From Campanula takesimana (taxonomy: Eukaryota; Streptophyta; Magnoliopsida; Asterales; Campanulaceae), in the NCBI GenBank assembly GCA_026119855.1, contig JAOWBW010000060.1:2170001-2234000 (forward strand): DNA of 64,000 nt, written 5' to 3'. The notes under the pieces were generated by a model. It was not told the DNA's origin and did not search any database. It saw only the letters and a list, made by a program, of their open reading frames with translations. Position numbers and translations under genes: made by a program. Shown one piece after another: positions 1-11,249 of the stretch (position 1 is its first letter; the number at the start of each line of letters is the position of its first letter).

Positions 1-116
1 GCTCACAATTTCACAATAACGATCATAAGTATCTCTGAGTGATTCACCGGGATCTTATCAAAGTTGTTGAATCTTCTTCGAATCGAAAATATCTTGCTTT
101 CTTTGGAAGCTTGATC

Positions 117-488
117 TCATTCGATGTAATCTTCTATTGCATCCCAAAGATCTTTAGCGGTTTCACATTCCATGATCTGTCGACGTTGAGACAAACTTAA
201 AGTTCTTAAGATTATGTTCTTTGTTTTCACATCCATTCCAACCAATCTATTTTCTTCATCAGTCCATTCAGCTTTTGGTTTCTTGATTATTGGTGTGGCG
301 GCATTGGTAACAGGATCTGGATTTGCTTTTATTGGAAAGTATGGTCCAATAGTAAGACAATCACCAAGTTGCTCATCCACTGAGCAGAGATAGGTCAGTA
401 TGCTGTGTTTCCACATGTCAAAGGTATCTTCGTCAAACATTGGAACGTGAGTGTAGTTAACCGTTGCCATAGCTCTCTGACTTGCCAT
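117..488 (-). pseudogene. Ty1/copia gag N-terminal fragment (SIRE-like element, runs off left edge)
   Basis: A 123-aa open frame starts with ATG at 488. It reads like the start of a plant copia Gag (UBN2-type): a short basic start, then 'FDEDTFDMWKHS' and, near the end, 'ETAKDLWDAIEDYIE'. Gag forms the cytoplasmic particle that packages element RNA. The frame stops at 117, yet Gag-like residues ('DQASKESKIFSIRRRFNN') continue in the same frame beyond that TGA, and a further shift follows, so the gene is broken. It lies directly downstream (minus strand) of a primer-binding-site-like sequence and LTR at 549-1953, as expected for the 5' end of a minus-strand element. The rest of the element is outside the window. 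Lineage is inferred from LTR resemblance to the element at the right edge. Confidence 0.75.
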
Positions 489-548
489 ATTGAATCGGCA
501 CCCAAGCTGTTAAGCATGAAAAACAAAAGAGTTATATAAAGGTGTTTT

Positions 549-560
549 CTCTTATACCAC
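549..560 (-). other. Primer binding site of the left-edge copia element
   Basis: Read on the minus strand this is TGGTATAAGAG, one base different from TGGTATCAGAG, the usual site complementary to initiator tRNA-Met. It sits immediately inside the LTR, between LTR and gag. Confidence 0.7.
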
Positions 561-561
561 T

Positions 562-1953
562 TGTTGGTTCCAAAGACACAACAAGGGTATGAAAAGGAGG
601 CTGGAGGGGGGTGAATAGCCTACTTAAAATTTCAACCCTTTTTCAAAAATCAGCCTTATGCTTACAACTTGAATTTTGTGGTCAATGAAAACCATGCGGT
701 CAAGTGTAATATGCATAGTGGAAGTTTAAAATATAAAGGTAGAGTTGAGAGTTAGTTGGAAATCTAAGAATTGAAAGAACTGATTTTCAGTCGACCTAAA
801 GGAGATTGCGGTCAAGTGATGGGTTAAGAATTTTGAAAGTGTCTTGGAATTGTTGGCAAAAGATAAGTAGTCAGAGTGTGACTTAGGCAATATGGACAAC
901 ACAAACACAATTCACAATAAGTTTGAATAAATATCTGGAAAGATCAAACACTAAACGACAAACAAGATTAATATGAACAATATGAACAAGACTTAAAGAA
1001 AATTTGCAGAAATGTAAAGTGCAGTAAGTAAATGACACAATGATTTGGAAATGTTCGATCTGTTAAAAGATCTACGTCCTTTACCAAGATGGTCAGTCTT
1101 GGATTTTCAATGGAGGTATATATTTATTCTCTTAAGTACAGATTACAGAGTTGAAGTATTGAATCAACAACATATTTTCTATGAAGTTCAAATCCTAGAC
1201 TTAGACCAGTGTATCCCTAATGATTCGATTTATGTGATTGATCAATCAGGGTGAGTGTGTGTGTAAGAATCAAAATCTCTTTATAATCTAAGTAATTAGA
1301 GCCTAATGAATCTTTATGTGATGAGGCTTGATATGATCTTGATTGTTGTTGGAGATTTGTTGAATATTTGAAGAATATGTGCTTGAAGATTCAAAGGATT
1401 CTGGAAATCTTGAGTATGATCTTCAATCACCAAGAATTTCAACAGCAATTTCTCTCTTGGAATCTCAAGATTATTTCAATGAAGAACAAAAGGCCTATTT
1501 ATAGCCTTGAGAGAGAAACTAGCCGTTTGAAAGTCTTGGAGTCCAAGTTAAAGGACAATGAGTTGTTGATGTCTGATTGGAGCTCATTCTGAGTTTTTCC
1601 TTTGTTGCAGAGTAGTGGTCCACATGTACCATCATATTCGTTGGATGACAGTTGGAGTTCAAATTTGAAATTTGAACATTGCAACGTTCTAAACCTAACC
1701 AATGGTTTTGGACATTAGTGTGACCATGGTTAAGTTTCAACCAAACTTGATTTATGGTTTTCATCTCCTTCTCACGGTCGAATCCTTGCGATCAGACGAA
1801 TTACGGTCAAGAGACCATTTACGGTCAAGCCATCTACGGTCAAGTGATTGACTTGGGATTTTCCAGACTTAGAAATTTTTACGACCCTATCTACACAAGC
1901 CTAAGTAACTAAAAATTGACTTGTCTAAAAATGAAGTTTTAACACTTCTTACA
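562..1953 (-). mobile_element. 5' LTR of a minus-strand SIRE-like copia element
   Basis: On the plus strand the LTR begins TGTTGGTTCC just after the PBS. It contains the 'GGGGGGTGAATAGCC' stretch that is also near the edge of the LTR at 61654. The other end is tentatively placed at CTTCTTACA (1953), giving about 1.39 kb, close to the 1.42 kb of the right-edge LTR. The word CGGTCAAG recurs several times (about 688, 810, 1805, 1822, 1837). Small open frames here are not genes. Bases 1954-2046 could not be assigned to anything. Confidence 0.65.
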
Positions 1954-2046
1954 ATATATCCTAAAGTCCATATAAAATAAAATTAGGTCATGGGATCAAT
2001 CAAATTAAGGTAATAGGGGTGGTTTATAATAAGCATACCCAATAAT

Positions 2047-2583
2047 TACAAAAGACAATCTCTCTCTAATTTAGTTGCACAAATTATTTAGGCAAATAAT
2101 TTCGTCAACCTAAATTATCTATCTCTAACACTAAAATATTATGCTAGAGGAAAGGGTTGTATTTATATTCATAAATACCAAAAAAATCATAAGGAAAAGG
2201 GAGTCCTAATTCTTGTGTAGAAAGTAAATAAATATATTCTCATTCGAAAACTACTTTCCTAATCCTTGAATAATTCTTTGTAACAAAAGCATACTAGTTA
2301 AATATCTGAGACAGAAAGAGTCTTTAATATGAAGAAGTATCTTGTCTCCACAAGATAATAAGTCAGCCGTGCATTCAGGCCCAACTAAGAACCATCCACA
2401 ACTATGGCGTGTACCCTTAGCTAGTGCCACAAGATAAGTGAAGCCACAGTTTATGTGGCTTTGGCTCCAAGTGCCTGTCATTACTCCCAACTACTTCTTC
2501 TCTTCGTCCCAAAAAAGAATAATACTTGTTGTGGACATGTTCTTAACTAAAATACCATTGGATTCAAAGACATATTCCCAACA
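2047..2583 (-). mobile_element. 3' LTR (truncated) of old copia element X
   Basis: This stretch matches 44907-45737 along its length (shared runs such as 'TTTAGTTGCAC', 'GCAAATAATTTCGTCAACC', 'GTGCATTCAGGCCCAACTAAG'), apart from a MITE inserted in the right copy. Both end CCAACA on the plus strand. It is followed by AAGGTAGAGAT on the minus strand, a polypurine tract typical of this copia family. The outer (left) part is missing compared with the right LTR. The two LTRs look roughly 85% identical by eye, so X is the oldest layer. Confidence 0.75.
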
Positions 2584-2684
2584 ATCTCTACCTTGACTTT
2601 GAATCTCCCCGAACCATAATCCATATTCACGAACCGACCCCAACTCCACTTTGAGTTGAATCATTCGCTTTCGAATATAAATCT
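2584..2684 (-). mobile_element. Last ~100 bp of the internal region of copia X (polypurine tract side)
   Basis: This is noncoding sequence between the X 3' LTR and the start of the Y LTR. It is all that remains of X on this side. X gag reappears at 43844, so the roughly 3 kb of X pol expected between them is absent from the window. Confidence 0.6.
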
Positions 2685-4226
2685 TGTTGGGTTTTGCACA
2701 ATCAAGCGCAGCGGAATAAACCCAAAAGCCTAGATCCATTCAAGATGATTAAATTAATATGAGGATGAATTTAGAATACTAACCGTGATGATGCTTTAAA
2801 ATTTTCAGATCTTCAATCTTTGTTCTTCGCGCTTCTTTGAATCACGATCGCAGGAACACGACCACAAATCTTGGATCACGAATTTGAAGGAGTTGAGAAC
2901 AACTCCCTCTATGTTTATCCACATGTGAACGAATATCAAGAACACCTTCTTGATTTAGATTGCTAGACCCAATAGAACACACTTCTATTATGGAAGCTAT
3001 ATGAAAACTAGGGTTCTTGTTCTTGAGGAAGAAGAAGACTAGTTTTTCTCTCTTGGAGGCTACCAATTGTGATTACAATAATCACTTCTGACCTAGGGGA
3101 TTAAGAGGGGGTTTTATACTTCTTAAACCCAACTAGTTTAGGTTTGGAAGTCTAATTCCCGTCAAAATCCGGAGTCCAAAAGTCAGATTCTCGTAACAGC
3201 ATAGGTCCGCCCGGGTCTAGACATTGGTCTGACCGGATCACCTAAGGGTCTGACCGGGTCAAAGACCAGGTCCTCCCGGATATCCCTTAGGTCCGGCCGG
3301 GTATGTCTAAAGGTCCGACCGGACCAATGCCAGAATCCTGTTTTCGTTTTTCTTCTTAAAATCTGATTTTAAGAATTTACGAAATTCCAATTTAGCCATT
3401 TTCGAATTCGTTCTTTTGTGTGTGACCCCATAGGATTATATTAAGTTGGAAATGTGATCAAAACCATTTGATAACATAAATCATGAGCGGACTCTAGTAA
3501 GCCATCATGACTACCCAATTAATATAACTTGTCAAAGTTCGTGAATCCTTTATAGAACATATCATAATCTTTTTGTCCACGGTGTCATTGAGCGTAAGCC
3601 ATGGTCAATGGTCAACTTACAATGTCCAATACTTTTCTCGATCCCAAATAGTTTTGATAACACAACTGACATTGATCATATCAATTCATTTGAGCATGGC
3701 CATGCATTTCATCAATACTATTCATCAAGGGGCCCAAGCCTGACATCTCTCATAAGGAGGGACAAATCCCATATTGACTTATTACACTTCCCTACATAGC
3801 TTTGATAATGCCAATCATATCCTTTATAATTACTTGGTTAAGAGTAACATTTGAATATGTCAAACATGATCTCCACTATGTGGAAGACCGTAATAATCTC
3901 AGGTTTAAGGATTCAATGATATAACTATTTAGAGGTTTGATTATGACATTATGACCATGACATAAACCTCATCTTTGGGTCATGTACAGTGTGTGTTCAC
4001 CAACACATACCCATAAGTTTAACTTGTATCACATACACATAATCATCATATGATTATCTAATTAAACTTATACTAGTTCTTCATAAGTACTAGGGACGGA
4101 GGTTATTATAACAAAACATGTAACAATAAATAATAATCCATAACATCTCTTTATATAAACGAAAAGTGATAACAAACATTGTCAAACAACGTGCCAAATA
4201 ACATGCCTAGGGCATATACACCAACA
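2685..4226 (-). mobile_element. Left (3') LTR of copia element Y
   Basis: The 1542-bp LTR runs TGTTGGGTTTTGC...ACACCAACA (plus-strand view) and matches 40328-43843 (its partner, interrupted by a composite insert). On the minus strand it is preceded by the polypurine-like AAGTGGGAGAT. It holds degenerate repeats of a GGTCCGGCCGG-type word at about 3206-3330. The 5 bp before it (AATCT) do not match the 5 bp after the right LTR (CTATC). The two LTRs differ at many positions. Open frames inside are spurious. Confidence 0.85.
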
Positions 4227-4861
4227 ATCTCCCACTTGCACTAGGCCCAATCACTAATGTATCTAATACCCATGGACCTAACATGACCATCATGTTTAGC
4301 TTGAGGAAGTCCCTTTGTTAGCAGATCAGCTATGTTATCATCCGTTGGTACTCTGCATATCTTTACGTCCTCGCTCTCTACGATTTCTCGAATGAGATGA
4401 AAACGTCTAAGTATGTGTTTGGATCTTTGATGTTCTCTTGGTTCCTTTGCTTGAGCAATAGCACCATTATTTTCACAATAAAGGTCTATTGGATTAGCAA
4501 TGCTAGGAACCACCTCTAATTCAGTTATGAATTTCTTGATCCAAACAGCCTCTTTAGCAGCATCCGATGCAGCTAAATAGTCGGGTTCCGTTGTAGAATC
4601 AGCTACTGTACTCTTCCATCTTACAGCACCACCGTTTAGCATAAACACAAAACCAAATTGCAATCTATAGTCATCCTTGTCGGTTTGGAAGCTTGCATCT
4701 GTGTAACCCCTTACAACAAGATCATCTTCCAAACCTCCATAAATCAAGAACGAGTCTTTAGTCCTTCTCAAGTACTTAAGAATCATCTTGACTGCTATCT
4801 AGTGACTCTCACCAGGATCTGACTGGTATCTGCTCGTCATGCTCAAAGCATAAGAGACATA
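4227..4861 (-). pseudogene. Copia Y RNase H and pol C-terminus (broken)
   Basis: Minus-strand open frame 4786-4241 (181 aa) encodes the copia RNase H end: 'GYTDASFQTDKDD', 'AASDAAKEAVWIKKFI', 'LYCENNGAIAQAKEP' and 'NIADLLTKGLPQ'. RNase H removes RNA from the DNA-RNA hybrid during reverse transcription. Upstream, an in-frame TAG interrupts the continuation ('YALSMTSRYQSDPGESH' before the stop). The coding sequence then continues, after the inserted LTR Z, in the reverse transcriptase part beginning at 6253. Confidence 0.85.
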
Positions 4862-6252
4862 TGTTGGGTTATAATGCATCATGCGCAGCGGAATAAAACA
4901 TAAGATCAAACACCCATGAGCCCAGATCCGTGCATATTGATTAAATTAAATACAAGATGAAAGAAACATACCCTTGAAGATCGAATCCATGAACACGGAC
5001 TTTGAGGTGCTAAATCAAACACCCTCTATCGGCATCCACACGTCGAACGGATAACAAAAACACCTTCTTGATCTGGATTGCTAGACCCAAGGCATGGTGA
5101 AGAAACGATTTCTTCATAGGAATTATTTTGCTTCATTAATTATTGTATTTTGATGATCATGGATCACAAAATAAATAATCCTACCTCTCTATAATTTATT
5201 GTTTTTAAAACAATTGTTATTGATTTCCAAAATCAACATTAGGGGATGTCAAACCCGGCTGCATATCTTATATGAGGGTCTGACCTAATTCTTTTTAGGA
5301 TCGGGATTCCTTGTCGTACAAGAAAACTGAACAAACTGTAGAGAATCTGGGGGCCAGCCGTACGGCTCACCAGGAGCCGTACGGTGGCAATGAAGCCGTA
5401 CGGATGCTTGTTCAAAATCCCAGATTTTCTGCCTTTTTCCAATTTGTTCTATTGTGTGTGACCCAATAGGATTATACTATGTTGGCAACGAGTTCGAACC
5501 ATTCAGAACCCGTAAGTCATAAGCGGACTCTAGCAAGACATAATGACTACCCAATTAGCATAACTTTGAAAGTCCAAAGTTACCTTTATAGAACATATCA
5601 CAATCCCTTTGTCACGCGATATCATATTGGACATAAGTCATGGTCCACGTCAACTTATGTTGTCCAATGCTTTCTCGATCCCAAGTAGATTGATATGAGC
5701 AAATGACATTGAAGACTTCAATTCATTTGGGTACGGCCGTACACTATCCTCAATCTCACTCATCGAGAGGCCAAACAGATATCTCTCTTGAGAGAGGGAC
5801 AAATCCCATCTTGACTTATCATTCTTCCCTACAAGAATCCGGTTATGCCAATCGTAGCCTTTATAACCACCCGGTTAAGGGTAGTGTTTGAGTACGTCAA
5901 ACATAATGTTAATTATGTGGAAGACCATGATAATCTCAGGTCTAAGGATTCAAAAGGTATAACTATTATGAGATTTAATTATGACATTTGACCATGACAT
6001 AAATCTCATAACGGGTCTATCTAGTACCTTGTTCTCCAACAAGTACCCACAAGTTTAATCCGCATCCTATGAACTATAATCATCATATGATTTTCCATTA
6101 AACTCATGCTATCTCTTCATAAGTGCTAGGGATAATGATCATTAAAATAAACATGCAGAAGATATAATAATCGGGTTTGTTATCTCTATAACAATGAAGA
6201 TATGATGTAACGCATAGGTATTTTTCAAGGGCCTAGGGCATAATATCCAACA
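4862..6252 (-). mobile_element. Solo LTR (family Z) inserted in copia Y pol
   Basis: A 1391-bp sequence bounded by TGTTGGG...CCAACA interrupts the Y reverse transcriptase between 'TIPD' and 'SYALSM'. Flanking 5-mers are ACATA (4857-4861) and ACATC (6253-6257), one base apart, so this is a target duplication with a later mutation. There is no internal region, as expected after LTR-LTR recombination. Its ends and a block near 5450 (TGTGTGACCCAATAGGATTA) resemble the Y LTR, so Z and Y are related families. It has its own repeated word AGCCGTACGG at 5346-5405. Confidence 0.85.
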
Positions 6253-6623
6253 ACATCCGGTATAGTACATATCATGGCATACATAATGGATCCAATTACC
6301 GAAGCATATGGGATTCCATTCATGCGTTCTCGCTCATCAGTTGTCTTAGGACAGTGAGTCTTGCTAAGACTTTTACCATGTAACACTGGCAGGTTACCTC
6401 TCTTAGAGTTCTCCATACAGAATCTTTTAAGAACCTTGTCAATGTATGTACTTTGACTTAAACCAATCAGTCTTTTAGATCTATCACGATAGATCATAAT
6501 TCTAAGGATGTAAGCGGCTTCGCTCATATCTTTCATTGAAAAGAATTTTCCTAACCAAGTCTTTACAGACTGTAGTGCAGGAACATCGTTTCCAATAATT
6601 AATATGTCATCGACATATAGCAC
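6253..6623 (-). pseudogene. Copia Y reverse transcriptase, C-terminal part
   Basis: The minus-strand frame has the catalytic 'YVDDILIIGND' near its start, then 'WLGKFFSMKDMSEAAYILRI', 'LSQSTYIDKVLKRF' and 'MNGIPYASVIGSIMYAM', all standard for copia RT. It is out of frame with the upstream RT half (6800-7471), so at least one frameshift lies between. The RT copies element RNA into cDNA in the particle. The open frame given by translation runs on into the inserted LTR, which is an artefact of the insertion. Confidence 0.85.
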
Positions 6624-6799
6624 CAGAAATAGTACTACACTCCCACTAATTTTCTTGTATACACAAGGTTCATCTTCGTTATTGATGAAGCCAAACTCTT
6701 GGACCGATTCATCAAATCAAAGATTCCAACTCATTGAGGCTTGCTTCAATCCATAGATGGATATTTGCAACTTGCATACTTTGTTAGAATTTTTTGGAA

Positions 6800-7471
6800 T
6801 TACAAACCTTCAGGTTGTGTCATATACATATCCTCAAGTAAGTTCTTGTTAAGGAATGCTATTTTGACATCCATTTGCCATATCTCATAATCATAATATG
6901 GGGCTATGGCAATTAAAATTCTTATACACTTGATCATTGCTACGGGTGAAAAGGTTTCGTCAAAGTCAATACCATGAATCTGCCTATAGCCTTTCGCTAC
7001 AAGTCTAGCTTTATAAGTATGCACCTTTCCGTCCATGTCAGTTTTCTTTTTGAAAACCCATTTGCATCCTATGGTTTTTACACCTTCGGGTGCATCTATC
7101 AAGTTCCAAACTTGATTATCATACATGGATTGGATTTCGGATTCCATAGCTCCAAGCCATTTTTCTGAGTCAGGAGAAGTTATCGCTTCTTGGTAGGAAG
7201 TAGGTTCATCATTCTCAATGATTTCTAATTCATTAGTATCCATTACGAGAAATCCATATCTCTCGGGTTCGGATCGTAACTTACTAGATTTGCGATGAAC
7301 TTGTGTATCTTGAACGGGTTCCACAACTCCTTGTGAAACTTGTTCAGATTCCACCATAGGTTCAATGTTACTTTCGGGTTCTTGAACCTCTTCGAGATTC
7401 ATCTTACTCCCACGGATTCCTTTGGAAAGAAACTCTTTCTCTAGAAAGGTACCATGTCGAGCAACAAACAC
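6800..7471 (-). pseudogene. Copia Y integrase-RT linker and N-terminal reverse transcriptase
   Basis: A 223-aa frame. The acidic linker ('ESEQVSQGVVEPVQD') is followed by the copia RT start: 'PTSYQEAITSPDSEKWLGA', 'MDGKVHTYKARLVAKGYRQ', 'GIDFDETFSPVAMIKCIR', 'WQMDVKIAFLNKNL'. The conserved 'DVK-AFLN' aspartate is present. The frame ends at 6800 where a lesion separates it from the YVDD half. Confidence 0.85.
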
Positions 7472-8101
7472 TTTGTTGTCCGTGCGGTTGTAAAAGTAAT
7501 ATCCTTTAGTTTCCTTAGGATAACCAACGAAAAAACATTAATCAGATTTTGGTGCAAGTTTGTCAGAGACAAGTCTCTTAACATAAGCCTCACAACCCCA
7601 AATTCTCATGAAAGACAAACTAGGTTTTCTTCCATTCCACATCTCATATGGAGTCTTTGGAACCGATTTAGTTGGAACATTATTTAGTGTGAACGCATCG
7701 GTTTCTAATGCATATCCCCAAAAGGATAATGGAAGATCAAATTGACTCATCATAGATCGGACCATATCCAATAAAGTCCGATTTCTCCTCTTGGACACAC
7801 CATTCCATTGTGGTGTTCCGGGTGGAGCTAATTGTGAAACAATTCCATAATTTTTAAGATGATTGGAAAATTCTTGGCTTAAATATTCACCACCACGATC
7901 GGATCAAAGTGCTTTAATAGTTTTGCCAAGTTAATTTTGTACTTCATTTTGAAATATTCTAAATATCTCAAAGGCTTCACTTTTGTTCTTCATTAAGTAG
8001 ACATATCCATATCTACTAAGATCATCATTGAATGTTATGAAGTATTGAAATCCTCCCCTAGCACTGCTACTCAATAGTCCACACACATCAGTATGTATGA
8101 G
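7472..8101 (-). pseudogene. Copia Y integrase core (broken)
   Basis: Minus-strand translation 7798-7538 gives 'SKRRNRTLLDMVRSMMSQF', 'LPLSFWGYALETDAFTLNN' and 'YEMWNGRKPSLSFMRIWGC', the C-terminal half of a copia integrase core. The N-terminal half (7800-8101) is recognisable but interrupted by stops and shifts. Integrase inserts the cDNA into host DNA. Confidence 0.8.
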
Positions 8102-8635
8102 TCACAATAAGTCACTTGCCCTTTCACTACTCTTAGTAAAAGGTGCCTTAGTCATCATTCCAGGTAAACAAGACTCACAAGTTTCATATGATTCAAAATC
8201 ATGTGAATCTAAAAGTCCGTCCCCATGGAGTTTTGAGATACGCTTCTCATTAATATGACCAAGACGGCAATGCCACAAATAAGTGTGATTTACATCATTA
8301 GGTTTAGATTTCTTATTTATATTATAGACATCATAATTATTTCCATTCTCAACATCAAGGACATAAATGCCATTAAATGAACATGCAGTACAATAAAGCA
8401 TATCATTTAAATAAATAGAAAACTTCTTATTTTTAATAAGAAAACTATAACCTTCATTATCCAAACAAGAAATAGAAATAATATTCCTACTCAAATCCGA
8501 AACGTAATAACAATTGTTCAAAACAAGAATTAATCCGCTAGGTAAAATGACTTCATAGCTTCCTACGGCTAATGCAGCAACTCTTGCTCCATTCCCCACG
8601 CGTAGGTATACTTCGCCATCTTTGAGTAGTCTCAT
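8102..8635 (-). pseudogene. Copia Y protease remnant and GAG-pre-integrase domain
   Basis: A 177-aa frame contains 'LVLNNCYYVSDLSRNIISI', downstream of the protease, and the GAG-pre-integrase zinc motif 'YLWHCRLGHINEKRISKLH' followed by 'ESCLPGMMTKAPF'. The order protease, zinc domain, integrase, RT is the copia order. The protease active site itself is not in this open frame. Confidence 0.85.
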
Positions 8636-8640
8636 ATTCT

Positions 8641-8940
8641 TTAGTGCCTAAACATTTAAACAAATGTGAGATCCACATCCGGTATCTAATACCCAGGAAC
8701 AAGAAGTAGAAATGAGTATATCTATAACATAGATACCTGAAGTAGAAGCAGTCTCACTGCCCTTCTTCTTCTTTTCTTCCATGTAAGCCTTGCAATTACG
8801 ATTCCAATGACCAATCTCATTGCAGTGGAAACAGATTGCATCCTTTTTGGATTTGGTTTAGCCACCACAGCATTGGCAACATTTGCCTTGCTTATCTTGG
8901 GTTTGAAAACTTTTGCCTTACCCTTTCCTTTGGCCTTAGA
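8641..8940 (-). pseudogene. Copia Y gag 3' end with zinc knuckle (frameshifted)
   Basis: The basic stretch 'KAKGKGKAKVFKPK' and a zinc-knuckle region (about 8770-8850) can be read by switching frames. The sequence then meets the Tekay insertion at 8941. The same gag continues at 24732, on the other side of that insertion. Confidence 0.75.
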
Positions 8941-11128
8941 TGTCACGACCCGAAATCTAGGCTCTATTTTATTAGTAATAAATAATTATTATTTAATTAT
9001 TTGCTTAATTGTTTATTTAAATTATTATTTATTTAAATATTTATGCGTGCATTTTATGTGTTATAATAATTATGCCTAGCATTTTATTTGGGTCTTAATT
9101 GTTAGTAGGGAGTGTAGCATTTGTGTTAGTAGTGTAGTGGAGGGGGCCTAAGTGTAATCTTTTAAATCATTCCCTACTCCCTCCCTACTCCTTCCCTCAC
9201 CTCCCCCATCCTCACACTCCACCTCCACCCCTCTTCCCAGCCATTTCTTTCTCTCTCTCCAAAGTAGAAAAAGGGTAAGTTTCTCTCTTCATCTCTCTTC
9301 ATTTTCTTCCTCTTCCTCTTGTTATTTCTCATTTCTTAAAACGTGAAATGTGTTTAGATCGTCGATAGGATCGTAGGAAGCCAAAAAGAATTGAAATCCA
9401 TCAACTTTGAGATTTATCAAGTAAGTTACTTTTCCCCCATTTTGATGCTAAAATGTTCATATCATGTCTAGATAATGTTTGATGTGTTATATTTGAAGTT
9501 TAGTTGAGTTTTGAATTTGTTTGGAATTTATTGGGAATTTATTTTGGGTTTTGATAAAAAATGGTGAAATCTTGAATGTTGGGTTTGATTCTTGATTTTG
9601 GTTGTTAAATGTTGTTGTATGAGTATTTTTAGACTTATTAGTTGTGTTGGTACATTAGTATGCTAGTTAGAAGGTTGGATTTTGGTTGAAATGTGTTTTG
9701 GGTTTGAAAATGGAAGAACCCAGTTGTTCTTCCCGATTTCCAGTAGTTCAGAACATTGGGCGGCCGCACGAAAATGTCTGGGCGACCGCACATCTATCTG
9801 AAAGCTTTTGTTCTTGTTTTGAGGGATTTTGGGCGACCGCACAGTCCATTTTGGGCGGCCGCACAGAACCCCTGAAAGTTTACATTTGTTAATTTTGTGT
9901 GATTGAAGAATGCGTGTTGATCCAAATCTTGGGTGTCCTTCTAGTCGACCTTAGTGAACGTTGTAGTACACACTAGTGATAGAATTGGGTCCTTTGTGAT
10001 TAAGTTTGTGTTGGAAATTTATTAAGTGTTAATTGAGATTGTTGGAACACTTTATTGATTGGATTTGATTCTTTTGTGAATGAAAACGATATGGAATTTG
10101 ATTAAGTATCATTTTGGGAATGTGGTTCATCTTTGATGCACGGTTTGTATTGGTTTACCTTTGTGGTAATTTATTTGGTTTGGTTCCCTACTTTGGAACC
10201 TTAAGTTGTTTATTCATGCTAAATTATTATTACTTAGCATTTATTTGGAAGCCCAGCTGGCATATTTGTTGCATCGGGCAATGGGAAAGATTATAATGGC
10301 AAAGCCAAGTCCATTATAATGTTGACCATTGTTTTGCCCCCTTCTTTACCCCTTTTCCAGATTGGCCTTGGAAAAGTCAAGTTAGCGTTCCTCTGTGAAT
10401 GTATCTAGCTACCGGGCATGACTTTGGGTCATGGTCCTTGTCCTTTGTGACACTCTTTTGGTTATTGGTTCCGGTACCGGGGTTCTCTCTTCGGCTTTCA
10501 TGCTATTATGAAGATGATGATTTGTTGATTATTGAAGCTGCGCAGCGATCCTTTATTTGGATGTTCCGGTTTGGAAAACCTTGGCTATATCCTTTGTTAC
10601 GTGTTTATTTCCGCTGCTATCTGTTATGTGATAAATGCTATGTGCTATGTGATATTTATTATTGCTTATTGTATATTGCATCATAGCATGTCATGTAGTT
10701 GCATTAGTAACTTATTGAGATTTATCTCACCCCCTTTTCGTTTATCTTTGTTTTTCCTTAACTCCCCCCCCCCCAGGTGCTAAGGAATAGTCTCGCTGAT
10801 CATGAGAAAGAGGACGTCGAGTGTGGATACATTCTTTTGGGGAAGGTTGTCATAGGTTGGTTTACATTATGTAAATGTGTAACCATTTTGGGATAGTTGT
10901 ACCAAACAATGACGTCACTAAGAATTGTATATTTGTATTTTGTTGGGCATAAACTTGTGGAAGTTTATGATAGTTGTAATTGGTTTTTATCAAAATCGGT
11001 TTTGTAAAACTTTGGATCATCACCTTTTGGTATCAAATGAAATTTTTAACTTCGGTATTTCACAGTTTTGGTTTTAGAGTCGACGTCCAGATCGCGGTCT
11101 CGGGCCCGCGGGGTCCGGGGTCGCGACA
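8941..11128 (+). repeat. Tekay LTR-A (outer 5' LTR)
   Basis: A 2188-bp LTR, TG...CA. It contains four copies of a GGGCGRCCGCAC word at 9758-9865 and a long C-run near 10770. Short open frames such as 10399-10686 recur in all three LTRs but have no recognisable product. LTR-A alone carries variants such as TTGGGTC (LTR-B and C: TTAGGTC) in its left two thirds. Confidence 0.95.
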
Positions 11129-11130
11129 GT

Positions 11131-11142
11131 TGGTATCAGAGC
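11131..11142 (+). other. Primer binding site, Tekay copy 1
   Basis: TGGTATCAGAGC, complementary to initiator tRNA-Met, two bases after the LTR. The same site follows LTR-B at 17934. Confidence 0.9.
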
Positions 11143-11249
11143 TATGGCATTAGCTCTAAGTATAAGTCTAGGTGGATTAGTATGACCTAGGTGGGTAGTA
11201 GTGTACGGAGTGATTAACGGTTGATGTTTTATGCAGGTAATTGTTCTCA

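Noticed and set aside
1954..2046. Part of either the SIRE-like LTR or the X LTR
   Set aside because: No match seen to either; left unassigned.
9686..10783. LTR open frames (recurring at 16493-17700 and 23287-24510) as conserved genes
   Set aside because: They recur only because the LTR is repeated, have no recognisable domain and vary by indels.
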